Below are positions 1-7,132 of a stretch of 64,000 nt of DNA, one piece after another. The stretch is taken from contig NZ_CP071463.1 of assembly GCF_017352095.1 (NCBI RefSeq), positions 868,001 through 932,000 on the forward strand, given 5' to 3'. Within the stretch, counting starts at the first letter, position 1. Each line of letters opens with the position of its first letter. The stretch comes from Natrinema longum. Its GTDB lineage: Archaea > Halobacteriota > Halobacteria > Halobacteriales > Natrialbaceae. The position numbers and the translations under genes were made by a program. Under the pieces are notes generated by a model. It searched no databases and was not told where the DNA came from. It worked only from the letters and a program-made list of their open reading frames with translations.

Positions 1-1
1 C

Positions 2-190
2 GTGTTCAAGCAAGCATCGACGTTCGTCGGCGAGTTCGCGATCGTGTCCTACGTCGACGACGACTGGTGGGTGACGATTGCGACCGCCCATCCCATCCTC
101 GGAATCGATCGAACCCCACCGAAGCAGGTCAGTCGTGATACCATCCGGAGCTGGGGGATCGATCACGACGCCTATCTCTGCCAGCTGTAA
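2..190 (+). CDS. Hypothetical protein, 5' partial
   Basis: The reading frame is open from the left edge and ends with TAA at 188-190, one base before the ATG of the downstream ATPase, so the two are probably co-transcribed. The visible 62 residues are not recognised. They are rich in aromatic and acidic residues (VSYVDDDWW) and end in a Cys-Gln-Leu tail. A GTG lies at the very first in-frame position, but the gene more likely starts upstream of the window. Its position directly before a virus-type ATPase suggests a structural or assembly protein, by inference only. Confidence 0.5.
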   Translation: MFKQASTFVGEFAIVSYVDDDWWVTIATAHPILGIDRTPPKQVSRDTIRSWGIDHDAYLCQL

Positions 191-191
191 C

Positions 192-920
192 ATGGCTCGA
201 ATCACCGTGATCGGCGCGTCCGGCTCCGGCAAGAGCTACTACACCGGGGCGCTCCTCGAGGATCGCGTACCGAACTTCGACATCGCGGTTCACTTCGACC
301 TCGAGGACGAGGAGGGTGGACTGTCGGTCGAAGGCAACGCGCTCTACGGGACACTGGTCGTCGACAAGGACCGATTCGAGTCAATCGATTGGCCGAAATG
401 CCTCTTCAATCACCGGAAGCTCCGGGTCGTCCCCGACGCTCTGGACGACGAAGAGATCGAAGAACTCTACGGGCAGATCTGTGAGGCAGCGATGTCCCTG
501 TGCAAGGACCTGGAGATCGAGGCGGCCCCCGAGTCGGCGCTGGTCTCGTGCGACGAGGCCCATCAAGTCCTCAGTAAGCACAGCCTCGACAGCCGCGTCA
601 ACCGGATGCAGACCGGCGGACGGAAACACGGTGTCGAGACGATTCATCTCGCCCAGCGGCCGGCACTGATGCCGCTGACGATCCTCTCGCAGTCCGACCG
701 ACGGATCTACTTCCACGTCTCCGAGCAGCGCGACATCGACAAGATCAACAAGGCGAGCACGTTCGACGCTGACCGGCTGAAGAATCTGCAGGCTCGCGAG
801 GCAATCGTCGAGAACAAGCACTCGGGAGAGTTCGAAAAGATCGACACGGACAACTGCGACCGGGAGCGGCCACATTTCAGCGGCGACGACGGGATTCTGG
901 ACGACGCGCTGCCGGTCTAA
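192..920 (+). CDS. HerA/FtsK-type P-loop ATPase, virus-like
   Basis: This 242-residue ATPase has a Walker A motif GASGSGKS at residues 8-15 and a Walker B/Glu site LVSCDEAH at about 117-124. A conserved GGRKHG...LAQRP segment follows at about 141-156, as in FtsK/HerA-superfamily ATPases of haloarchaeal plasmids, pleolipoviruses and sphaerolipoviruses. Such proteins are thought to drive genome packaging or DNA translocation. I chose the ATG at 192 because it directly precedes MARITVIG, the P-loop beta strand; a frame extension to 78 would overlap the upstream gene and has no family-like sequence. It is convergent with the minus-strand gene ending at 917, with a 4-bp overlap at the 3' ends. The family call is firm; the packaging role is inferred. 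Confidence 0.8.
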   Translation: MARITVIGASGSGKSYYTGALLEDRVPNFDIAVHFDLEDEEGGLSVEGNALYGTLVVDKDRFESIDWPKCLFNHRKLRVVPDALDDEEIEELYGQICEAAMSLCKDLEIEAAPESALVSCDEAHQVLSKHSLDSRVNRMQTGGRKHGVETIHLAQRPALMPLTILSQSDRRIYFHVSEQRDIDKINKASTFDADRLKNLQAREAIVENKHSGEFEKIDTDNCDRERPHFSGDDGILDDALPV

Positions 921-2128
921 CCCTCGAATTCTTTCATCGGGTCGTAGCAGCTGCCGCCAGGACACTCGAATTTTCCAGTGGCCGGGTCAAAAGCCGATTG
1001 GAGACGTTCACTTAGGCGACCGAGTACGCCGGCTTGCTCGAGGGTTATCTCTCCCTCCTCTGTGGGGAACTCCTCGGTCGGATCATCAGGCATGACCCGT
1101 CCGCCCTCGAACCCGTCGAGATCGTCAAACTCGAGCGGATCCTGCCCGTGAACAGCCCGAATTCCGTTGATAACGCCGGCGTAGTGCTCGGCTTCGTCCT
1201 GTGCTTCTCGCGTCTCGGTTCGGGCGAGTTTGTACCCGGACCAGGCTTTCTTGAGTGCCGTCAGCGCTGGACCCGGAAGCCGGTCGCGACCGACATCGTC
1301 GGGTTCCGGTGTCGGTGCCAGTTGAGCGAGTTCCTCGTCGCTCGGTTCTTCCGGCGGGTCAGGCATCGAGCTTCGAGCCCAGGCTTCGAACGACTGTGAC
1401 TCGGTCTCGAGGTCGGGATCGTCGATGTCGTCCGGATCGGGGGCGGAAAAGACAGCTTCGGGATCCTCATCGAGATCGTCGACCGTCCCGATCAGGTCCT
1501 CGATATCGTCCCGATCGTAGCCACACTCTTCGAGCAGCGCCTCACAGGCGTCCTCTTTCCCGTCGGAACAGGCATCTTCGGCGCTGCTGCACATTTCTCC
1601 GTGGACCTTCTCGGCCTGCTTTGCGACCTGTGCCTGTCGCCGTTCTTCGTCTGCGTCGAGTCGATCCCCGACTTCTTGCTGTTTCCACTCGTCGGCGTGA
1701 CTCCGGTGCTCGTCGGTCGTGAGGTCTGGGTCGTAAAACGAGAGCCAATCGTCGATTCCGTGGCCCTGGAGGATCGCCTTCGCGGACTGCGCGTGGAAGA
1801 GGTGGCGGTGTGCCTCCCACGAGCCTCGATCCTCGAGTTGCTGTCGTTCGTTGGCAGTTAGCTCTTCTTGGCCAAACTGTTGGGCTTTTTCGGCCTTTCC
1901 GGATTCAGCGAGACGGACCGCTTCGTCGACGACGTAGTCGGGAGCCTCCGAGACGATCGTGACGGTCTTTGTCCGACGGTCATCGACTGGTGCAAGGTGG
2001 TCCGGGTGATCGTCACGAAACGAGTTCGCAACGTCGATCGTCCCGAACCGGATCTCTTCCGGATCGTCGATGTCGGGAGGACCCGGGTGAGAGGGCTGTG
2101 GCTCGTCAGTTCTACTGCGGGAACTCAT
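917..2128 (-). CDS. Large acidic hypothetical protein of the virus-like module
   Basis: The protein has 403 residues and is very acidic, with long Asp/Glu/Pro-rich linkers and charged helical stretches (about residues 130-170). A cluster of cysteines lies near the middle (CSSAEDAC...C...C), and a CPGGSC motif sits close to the C-terminus. I do not recognise a named family. The start at 2128 (MSSRSR) was chosen because the 39 residues upstream in frame are low in acidic residues and unlike haloarchaeal coding sequence. It converges on the ATPase gene and is separated by about 150 bp from the small-protein operon upstream on the same strand. It could be a virion or scaffolding component, but nothing in the sequence proves that. 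Confidence 0.6.
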   Translation of the reverse strand: MSSRSRTDEPQPSHPGPPDIDDPEEIRFGTIDVANSFRDDHPDHLAPVDDRRTKTVTIVSEAPDYVVDEAVRLAESGKAEKAQQFGQEELTANERQQLEDRGSWEAHRHLFHAQSAKAILQGHGIDDWLSFYDPDLTTDEHRSHADEWKQQEVGDRLDADEERRQAQVAKQAEKVHGEMCSSAEDACSDGKEDACEALLEECGYDRDDIEDLIGTVDDLDEDPEAVFSAPDPDDIDDPDLETESQSFEAWARSSMPDPPEEPSDEELAQLAPTPEPDDVGRDRLPGPALTALKKAWSGYKLARTETREAQDEAEHYAGVINGIRAVHGQDPLEFDDLDGFEGGRVMPDDPTEEFPTEEGEITLEQAGVLGRLSERLQSAFDPATGKFECPGGSCYDPMKEFEG

Positions 2129-2280
2129 GCGTATTCTACTAGCCGGGTTACGAGGAAATAGATTAGTGAAAACTGGAGAATCAGGGGACGTAATGGCGAA
2201 ATTGGGCCGATCTATTGGCCGGGCCGTGACGTTCGAACCCGGCACTCGAGAACCGCCTGTGGAGGGCCGAAGCGAAGATA

Positions 2281-2583
2281 TCAGCTGCCGGCTTCAGCGA
2301 ACGTTCGGAGTCGGGTGTTCTTTTCGTCGCGACCATGCCCGTCCCATACTCTCGAGGTCTGTGGCAGGGCCGACCGACGAGCGAGATCGCGAGGGACGTG
2401 CCAGCTGACCTGTCCGGTCGGGAGCCGGGCCCAGACGATCGCCCATTCGTCGGCGTCGGCATCGTCCGCGTCGGGTTCGTACCAACCACCGGCGTAATCC
2501 TCGAGAACGGCCATATGGACCATTGCGACAGCGAGCAGGTTTCGATCGGTGTAGACCTCATCAACCGTTTTCTCGACGGTCAT
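2281..2583 (-). CDS. Small haloviral/plasmid-type hypothetical protein
   Basis: This 100-residue protein has a conserved-looking C-terminal half ending in the motif VWDGHGRDEKN. I associate that motif with short hypothetical proteins in haloarchaeal proviruses and plasmids (recollection, not a search). There is no signal peptide or membrane segment. The start overlaps the stop of the upstream 63-residue gene by 4 bp (ATGA), so it is the last member of a translationally coupled minus-strand operon running from 3486 to 2281. Function is unknown. Confidence 0.6.
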   Translation of the reverse strand: MTVEKTVDEVYTDRNLLAVAMVHMAVLEDYAGGWYEPDADDADADEWAIVWARLPTGQVSWHVPRDLARRSALPQTSRVWDGHGRDEKNTRLRTFAEAGS

Positions 2584-2771
2584 GCTCGGTAGACCTCGTC
2601 GTCATCCTGCTCGAGGACGATCTCGTCGGTCGTGTCGCCCCGACCGTCGACGTTCTGGTCGGCCGGGAGTTCGCGACGATCAGTTGTCCGCTGGCCGATC
2701 GCGAACGCCGCGGCACTGGCAAGCGCGAGACCGCCAGCGACGACATCGGTCAGACTATCTCGATGGCTCAT
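2580..2771 (-). CDS. Small single-pass membrane protein
   Basis: The protein has 63 residues. After a short N-terminus (MSHRDSLTD) comes one hydrophobic segment rich in Ala/Gly/Val (about residues 9-27), then a charged acidic tail. Both ends use 4-bp ATGA overlaps with neighbours, which fixes the start at 2771 and shows translational coupling in the operon. The longer frame up to 3035 lies out of frame over the neighbouring gene and is a shadow. Small single-pass proteins of this kind occur in haloarchaeal lipid-containing viruses, but the role here is unknown. Confidence 0.55.
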   Translation of the reverse strand: MSHRDSLTDVVAGGLALASAAAFAIGQRTTDRRELPADQNVDGRGDTTDEIVLEQDDDEVYRA

Positions 2772-3163
2772 GCCGGTAGCACCCCGAAGACGTCGAGTAG
2801 TACCCCGGTGGGGACCGCTGCGAGGACCCCAAGTACCGAACCGCCGACGCAGTAGTGCGGTTCCCGCGGACAGTACCGGAGCCGCTTCCGGAGCAACCAG
2901 GGGAAGAACGCGCCGGCGACGACGAGCGTCGTCAGGAATAGGAACGTCGGCTCGCCCAATACGATCGCTAGAAACGCCGGTGCGAACCCAACCGTGAACG
3001 AATGGATCTCGTCGTATTCGAGGTGACGAGCCCATTTGATTGGGTTGACGTAGTCAGTTCCCTCGAGGCCGTCTCGATCGTCGCTCGAGCAGCTGCGCTC
3101 GGACTGATTGATATCGTCAACGCCGGCGAAGAGGGTATCGTCGGTCGGGTCGTCCCGACTCAC
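2768..3163 (-). CDS. Multi-pass membrane protein of the virus-like operon
   Basis: This 131-residue protein has a soluble acidic N-terminus (about 45 residues) followed by three hydrophobic segments: FTVGFAPAFLAIVLGEPTFL, a second ending before LLRKRLRYCPREPHY, and a glycine-rich C-terminal pair around VGGSVLGVLAAVPTGVLL. It overlaps both neighbours by 4 bp. Its place in a coupled operon of short membrane proteins near a virus-type ATPase suggests a virion membrane component, as in pleolipoviruses or sphaerolipoviruses. That is inference from context; no family was recognised. Confidence 0.6.
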   Translation of the reverse strand: MSRDDPTDDTLFAGVDDINQSERSCSSDDRDGLEGTDYVNPIKWARHLEYDEIHSFTVGFAPAFLAIVLGEPTFLFLTTLVVAGAFFPWLLRKRLRYCPREPHYCVGGSVLGVLAAVPTGVLLDVFGVLPA

Positions 3164-3486
3164 GCTTTCTCACCTGGGTAAGCGTCGGTGAGCGTTACCG
3201 AGGTTCCAATCGGTCCGACATCGACGCCGGCGATCGGGAGCGCGACCGGCTCTTGGAAAGCGACCGGACGGGGACCCGTACCGCCGAAATGGTTCGCGCA
3301 CGTCCCGCAGAGACGGACCGGACTATCTTCTTGGCCGAGTGGAGTCCAATCAGTGGACTCGAGACCGCAGGCACTCGCGACGATTCTGCCGTTGCCGATC
3401 GCGACGACGTGGGCGGCGAGTCCATCGGGTGTCCGGGCGAGTGCGTTCCACTCTGGGGTGCAATTCTTTGGGCTGAAGTCGCTCAT
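3160..3486 (-). CDS. Small Cys-containing hypothetical protein, operon leader gene
   Basis: The protein has 108 residues. An early segment (PEWNALARTPDGLAAHVVAIGNG) resembles a small beta-rich domain, and a CGTCANH motif at about residues 80-86, with other cysteines upstream, could bind a metal ion. It is the first gene of the minus-strand operon, and its stop overlaps the next start. It is divergent from the AbrB-like gene at 3610 across a 123-bp control region. Function is unknown. Confidence 0.55.
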   Translation of the reverse strand: MSDFSPKNCTPEWNALARTPDGLAAHVVAIGNGRIVASACGLESTDWTPLGQEDSPVRLCGTCANHFGGTGPRPVAFQEPVALPIAGVDVGPIGTSVTLTDAYPGEKA

Positions 3487-3609
3487 TTGCAGGTCACGAG
3501 CACCTCACCTCGAGGAGTATGTCTACAGTGATAGCACTCTGGAATATCGTAGTCTCGTACTGGTGAAACCAATGTTTAAACAGATTCAGGACCTGTTCAA
3601 AATGTAGCC
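3487..3609. promoter_or_regulatory. Divergent control region between small-protein operon and AbrB-like gene
   Basis: This 123-bp intergenic stretch between divergently transcribed genes is AT-richer than its flanks. It contains GTTTAAACAG followed by CTGTTCAAAATG close to the AbrB-like start, a loose inverted arrangement (AAACAG/CTGTT). By analogy with lysogeny switches, the AbrB-like product could bind here; this is inference. Confidence 0.35.
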
Positions 3610-3807
3610 ATGCCGATCCATCAGTTGGTACAAGTTGGTCGTACGTCGGGCGGTGTCGTGCTCCCGAAGAGCGAACTTCGGGCGCTTGGATTGGTCGACG
3701 ATGAGGGCAACGTGAAAGATCAACCAGTGCGGGTGACGCGAACCGATACAGGGACCTGGGAGGTTTCTGTTATTGATCCAGAAGATTATCCGGCTTCAAA
3801 TCGGTGA
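3610..3807 (+). CDS. AbrB/SpoVT-like DNA-binding protein
   Basis: This 65-residue protein has the swapped-hairpin AbrB signature: a first strand (HQLVQVGRTSGGVVLPKSEL), the LPK turn typical of AbrB-type antitoxins and regulators, then LRALGLVDDEGN and a terminal beta strand (WEVSVIDPE). Such proteins dimerise and bind operators near their own promoter. It sits alone at the divergent junction with the small-protein operon, as expected for a switch regulator or antitoxin. No toxin partner is encoded directly downstream. The family call is fairly good; the target is inferred. Confidence 0.65.
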   Translation: MPIHQLVQVGRTSGGVVLPKSELRALGLVDDEGNVKDQPVRVTRTDTGTWEVSVIDPEDYPASNR

Positions 3808-3916
3808 ATTACAGTCTGTCTTCTTTACCCTCGAAAATCAACGGTAACCCACAGAGAGTAGCTATTATAATTCGGCTGACTTTCCGGCGTATATCTCACT
3901 CACAGAAAGCAGGGTT

Positions 3917-3939
3917 CTGTTGAGAAGTTTTATCAACAG
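3917..3939. promoter_or_regulatory. Perfect 7-bp dyad upstream of short ORF
   Basis: CTGTTGA at 3917-3923 is repeated inverted as TCAACAG at 3933-3939, with a 9-nt T-rich spacer. It lies 26 bp before the ATG at 3966. The position fits an operator overlapping a promoter; a transcribed hairpin is the alternative. Confidence 0.4.
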
Positions 3940-3965
3940 CAATCTCATAGGCATTCACAGTAACC

Positions 3966-4070
3966 ATGACCCTACAAGAAGCTGTTCGCGATGTCAGTGA
4001 ACAGTACGATGTCCCGGACAACGAGCGTCTCCGGGAACTGGCGCGATCGAACGCGCACCTCCGCGACTAA
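3966..4070 (+). CDS. Short ORF, 34 residues
   Basis: The ATG at 3966 opens a 34-residue frame (MTLQEAVRDVSEQY...) ending in TAA at 4068-4070. It is predicted to be helical and highly charged with amphipathic repeats, like a small coiled-coil or DNA-binding protein. It is convergent with the Fic-like gene, with only 3 bp between stops. It could be a genuine small protein or a truncated gene; no family is recognised. Confidence 0.4.
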   Translation: MTLQEAVRDVSEQYDVPDNERLRELARSNAHLRD

Positions 4071-4073
4071 GTC

Positions 4074-4967
4074 TTATTCCGTTTCAGAGCTGCTGTTTTC
4101 GGTTCGCAGGAAGTCGATGAATCCCTCTTCGGATAGTGCTGGCTCTTGAACGAGGTTTCCTGCCCCACCCCGAGTGGCCAGTTCCTCCGCGAACTCGATG
4201 CAGTGTGTCTCGTGCAGCTCGGCGTATTCCTCCCACGCCTCGTAGTAGTGCATATCGAGGTCGTACTCGTCGAGCGGGATCTCGATATCATGCTTTCGGC
4301 GGACGATCTCGCACCCGTTCTGTTTCAGCGTGAGGAAGTACAGGTTGTGTCGTCGAACGGTTAGCAGCCGTTTTGATTCGACGATATAGGGATCGACCCA
4401 CTCACGCCATTCGTACTCTTCGGTATGCGTTTTTGGTGTTTCAAATTCGGCCCCTGCCGCCTCGAGATAGGTCTGTGCCATCGTAATCCCCGTCCGGTGA
4501 TTCGCGTTCGGAAGCGAGTGCCGCAGGATCAGGTTCGACATCAGGCTTCCGGCAACGTCCGTCGACGATCCGTCCCACGAAACGTGCTCGACCGCTTCGG
4601 GGACTCGCTCAATCTCGAGGTCCTTGTAGATCGCAAGTTCACTCCCGTTCTCCTGTTCTTCCTGTTGCATCTCGGCGAAGAACTGGAGTAACCAAATCGC
4701 GATGACCCGGCTCGTCGGATCCATCGGTTCTAAATCTTCCTCCAACTGAGCGGGGCTGATTTCTCGATCGAGATCGTCAGCCGTTCCCGATACACCCGGC
4801 GTATAGAGGACACGTACGTCTCCGTCCGGGAGCGAGTAATCCATCACCTTGATATCGGTTGTTGGGTCGTGGAGTTTGTCCTCGAACGCATCCGGATCCG
4901 TACTGACATCCTCGAGCGAATAGTTGATATCGTCCGGATGGTGCTGCTGGACAACTCGAGTCGGCAT
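4074..4967 (-). CDS. Fic/Doc-like protein
   Basis: This 297-residue protein has the segment HSLPNANHRTG at about residues 150-160. It matches the Fic/Doc active-site pattern (His, three residues later Asn, then Asn and Arg), preceded by hydrophobic helices as in Fic folds. Fic proteins transfer AMP, phosphate or other nucleotide parts to target proteins and often act as toxins. The usual Gly before the second Asn is Ala here, and the usual Phe after His-x is Leu, so activity is uncertain. There is an acidic N-terminal extension of about 80 residues. The start ATG at 4967 is preceded at 5028-5054 by one of the 27-bp dyad repeats. No inhibitory helix motif was recognised. Confidence 0.6.
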   Translation of the reverse strand: MPTRVVQQHHPDDINYSLEDVSTDPDAFEDKLHDPTTDIKVMDYSLPDGDVRVLYTPGVSGTADDLDREISPAQLEEDLEPMDPTSRVIAIWLLQFFAEMQQEEQENGSELAIYKDLEIERVPEAVEHVSWDGSSTDVAGSLMSNLILRHSLPNANHRTGITMAQTYLEAAGAEFETPKTHTEEYEWREWVDPYIVESKRLLTVRRHNLYFLTLKQNGCEIVRRKHDIEIPLDEYDLDMHYYEAWEEYAELHETHCIEFAEELATRGGAGNLVQEPALSEEGFIDFLRTENSSSETE

Positions 4968-5027
4968 CTGATTGACTAACTACTACGAGGAGAGACGGAT
5001 ATATCCGTTGTCCTTAGCGTTCCGTGG

Positions 5028-5054
5028 TGTCCGCAAAGTCGGTCCTCGAGGACA
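5028..5054 (+). repeat. 27-bp dyad repeat R1
   Basis: TGTCC at 5028-5032 and inverted GGACA at 5050-5054 flank a 17-bp centre. It is nearly identical to R4 at 6009-6035 (two differences by eye) and related to R2 and R3. It lies 61 bp upstream of the Fic-like start. Confidence 0.6.
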
Positions 5055-5128
5055 GCGGGAAGTACAGGGAAAAGCCACCTCAGTCAGTGTAGAACGAGAC
5101 CAGTCGCTCTAGAGAAGTGGTCCCAAAA

Positions 5129-5260
5129 TCAGAGTATGTTGAAATACTGCAACGATGCAATAACTGCAATCGCTAAAATCAGTATCAAAAGCTGTATCTT
5201 TGGATCGACGTCCTTGCGAATTCGAAAGCCCCAATCCATGTCTTCTAACAGTTGAATCAT
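5129..5260 (-). CDS. Small membrane protein, 43 residues
   Basis: The frame starts with ATG at 5260 (MIQLLEDMDWGF) and ends in one strong hydrophobic segment (QLLILILAIAVIASLQYF) at the C-terminus. Longer in-frame starts reach 5347 but would overlap repeat R2. It could be a real single-pass small protein, for example a toxin or membrane effector accessory. There is no homologue I can name, and the region is AT-rich, which raises the chance of spurious frames. Confidence 0.35.
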   Translation of the reverse strand: MIQLLEDMDWGFRIRKDVDPKIQLLILILAIAVIASLQYFNIL

Positions 5261-5332
5261 TATAATCCAACTATATGAAGCTTGGCCAGATATCATACCG
5301 CAAGGTAGGTACACGTACTTATCGGAGTACCG

Positions 5333-5359
5333 TGTCCGCGACCCCACTCTTCGTGGACA
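5333..5359 (+). repeat. 27-bp dyad repeat R2
   Basis: This has the same outer arms as R1 (TGTCC at 5333-5337, GGACA at 5355-5359) with the same 27-bp length and the same GCG start to the centre, but a different central sequence. It lies upstream of the small membrane ORF and in the same orientation as R1, R3 and R4. Confidence 0.55.
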
Positions 5360-5445
5360 GTAATAAGTACAGAGAATCCAAAACCCCAGAGATCCATCTT
5401 CGGTGGTTGGGAACCAAGGGCAGAATTGGGGGTGACTAGATTACC

Positions 5446-5787
5446 CTATTTGGGAAGGCTGACGAAGATTTGCCTCATATCCTTGTCCTGTGGATTGTAA
5501 TACTCAGGCGAATTCGAGCGGATGTCGTTGTCCGTGACTACGACGTTCCGCATCCGGTCCACTCTCGCCATTCGCCAGAAAGGCATTTCGTCGGGATATC
5601 CTGACTCGCTGTATCCCGCGACCTGGTATGCTCTGAGACACGGGTTCCCGGTGTCCGCGTGAATACCGTAGCACCAGGGTTCTAACTCACGTTCGTGGAA
5701 GCCGACCTCATCCTCACCGCTATAATCCAGTCTTAGCGTTTTACGCCGATCCATCGCATCCTGAATCTTCGAATCAATGCTGGACAT
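5446..5787 (-). CDS. Stand-alone WYL-like protein
   Basis: The protein has 113 residues. The pattern LRLDYSG...R.LEPWCYGIHADTGNPCLRAYQV...FWRMARVDRMRNV resembles the WYL-type beta-barrel found in ligand-sensing regulators, here without a DNA-binding domain. Single-domain versions are common in defence and mobile islands and are thought to bind nucleic acids or nucleotides. The start was set at 5787 (MSSIDSK), since the 30 in-frame residues upstream have poor coding character. Repeats R3 and R4 lie about 190-250 bp upstream. The WYL assignment rests on motif similarity by eye. Confidence 0.5.
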   Translation of the reverse strand: MSSIDSKIQDAMDRRKTLRLDYSGEDEVGFHERELEPWCYGIHADTGNPCLRAYQVAGYSESGYPDEMPFWRMARVDRMRNVVVTDNDIRSNSPEYYNPQDKDMRQIFVSLPK

Positions 5788-5976
5788 ACTGATTATAGTC
5801 ACCCTAGTTATAAAAATCATTGGAACAGTAGCGATGGATGACGAGTTGATGTCGTCATTTCGTGTCGAGATACTCACTCTCGTTTACCGCTGTTCTGAGA
5901 GGCTATTGCTACACTTGTTGGAGCAACATTCCAATCACAGTTGAGATGTACGCATCTCTATTTCCCACGAGTACTG

Positions 5977-6002
5977 TGTCCGCGAACCACTCTTTGAGGT
6001 CA
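5977..6002 (+). repeat. Dyad repeat R3, degenerate
   Basis: TGTCCGCGAA starts as in the other copies and the end is GGTCA rather than GGACA; it is 26 bp long. Its 5' flank (AGTAC before GTGTCC) is shared with R2. It ends 6 bp before R4, so these two copies are in tandem. Confidence 0.45.
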
Positions 6003-6008
6003 CAAAGG

Positions 6009-6035
6009 TGTCCGCGAAGCCGGTCCTCGAGGACA
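6009..6035 (+). repeat. 27-bp dyad repeat R4
   Basis: TGTCC at 6009-6013 and GGACA at 6031-6035 flank a centre nearly identical to R1. All four repeats point the same way and fall upstream of minus-strand genes, as operators or recombination sites of gene cassettes would. Confidence 0.6.
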
Positions 6036-6047
6036 TTTGAGTGAAAT

Positions 6048-6193
6048 TCAAGCTAATTTTCGTGCTGACAGCGTGATTCCCCACGTTCTGTAGGGATAAA
6101 TATCCAGATCAAGGACATCACGGAATTCTGTACCTAACGGTACAGTTCCCAACAGGACATCCTCTGATATACACTCACATGTATTGTGTATAG
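6048..6193 (-). pseudogene. C-terminal fragment of an IS-interrupted gene
   Basis: Reading leftward out of the IS end, the frame encodes about 48 residues (SPIHNTCECISEDV...LSARKLA) before its stop at 6048. It continues a plausible protein-like sequence and is on the same strand as the truncated membrane/coiled-coil gene on the other side of the IS (7133-7311). I infer that both are pieces of one gene split by the insertion. No clear target-site duplication was found, so a deletion may have accompanied insertion. Confidence 0.4.
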
Positions 6194-7132
6194 GGCTGCG
6201 TTGAATCACTAGACGGCGTCGGGGAAGGTCAGTAAATCGAAGGAGTTGAAGCGGGGAAATTTGGTTGTCCATGACACAAATCTCCCGCTTCACCGAGCGT
6301 TGCGTCTTGATTGCACAAAGAGTTACGGGTGAACGAGGCGAATCCGCCGCCCCGACTGGTGGCGGCGGATTCGCCGACTATGCCCTCATTTCGCTGCATT
6401 GCCTCCGGATTTACCTCGATACGTCCTACCGGATGACGATCGATCTGTTGAAGGAAATGCCGCAAATAACAGGGGAGATCGGCCTTGACGTGGCCGATCT
6501 CCCCGATCCATCTACGCTGTGTAAGTCGTTTGATCGGATCGAGATGAGTGTCTGTCGAGTGCTGCTGCGCCACTCGGCGCAGCTGCACAACCCCTCTGAA
6601 CACGCTGCTATCGACGCAACATTCTACGAACGTGATCGTGCGAGCCGCCACTACTGCCACCGAACGAATTACCGCGTTCAAACGCTCAAAGTCAAAAACT
6701 CGTCGATACAGCAACGCAAGCCGTTCTTGATCTCCACTGTTCAACAACGTTAGAAGGAAGCGACGCGGACCTCTGTGAGCAGATCGCCCGCCGGAATGCG
6801 GGCGATCTGCGGTCCCTTGCCGCTGACAAGGGCTACGATAAGCAAGCGCTCCGCGACCAGCTCCGTGAACTCGACATTCGCCCGCTGATCAAACATCGGA
6901 TCTTCGCCCCATACGATCACGCTCACAACGCTCGTATTGACGACAATCGGTACGCTCAGCGATCAATGACTGAAACCGTGAACTCCGCAATCAAGCGCTC
7001 GCTCGGCTACGCCGTGCGAGCGCGTACCTGGTATCGAGAGTTCCGTGAAATCACCCTGATGTGTGTCGTCTATAACATCAAGCGGGCCGTCAAACAGTGA
7101 AATCCACCGCCGTATGGCGATTCAACACAGCC
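6194..7132 (+). mobile_element. IS5-type insertion sequence
   Basis: The element is about 0.94 kb with terminal inverted repeats GGCTGCGTTGAATC (6194-6207) and GATTCAACACAGCC (7119-7132), matching at 13 of 14 positions. It carries one transposase frame broken once. The internal protein has the IS5-family DDE layout common in haloarchaeal ISH elements. No direct duplication is visible at the ends. Confidence 0.8.
6271..7100 (+). pseudogene. IS5-family transposase with a frameshift
   Basis: The first part (to about 6690) has the DDE domain start with the first Asp in AAIDATFYERD, then ...YCHRTNYRVQTLKVK. After GTC followed by five A residues near 6692, the frame must move by -1 to continue as LVDTATQAVLDLHCSTT...EGSDADLCEQIARRNAGD...ADKGYDKQALRD...AQRSMTETVNSAIKRSLG...VYNIKRAVKQ, ending at 7100. 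The second fragment holds the second Asp (DKGYD) and the C-terminal Glu region. A single-base deletion in the A tract is the simplest cause; programmed -1 slippage is possible but is not usual for single-ORF haloarchaeal IS5 elements. Start ATG at 6271. Confidence 0.75.

Noticed and set aside
3430-3460. GTGTCCGGGCGAG as a further copy of the 27-bp repeat
   Set aside because: Shares only the first seven bases; no inverted GGACA partner at the right distance.
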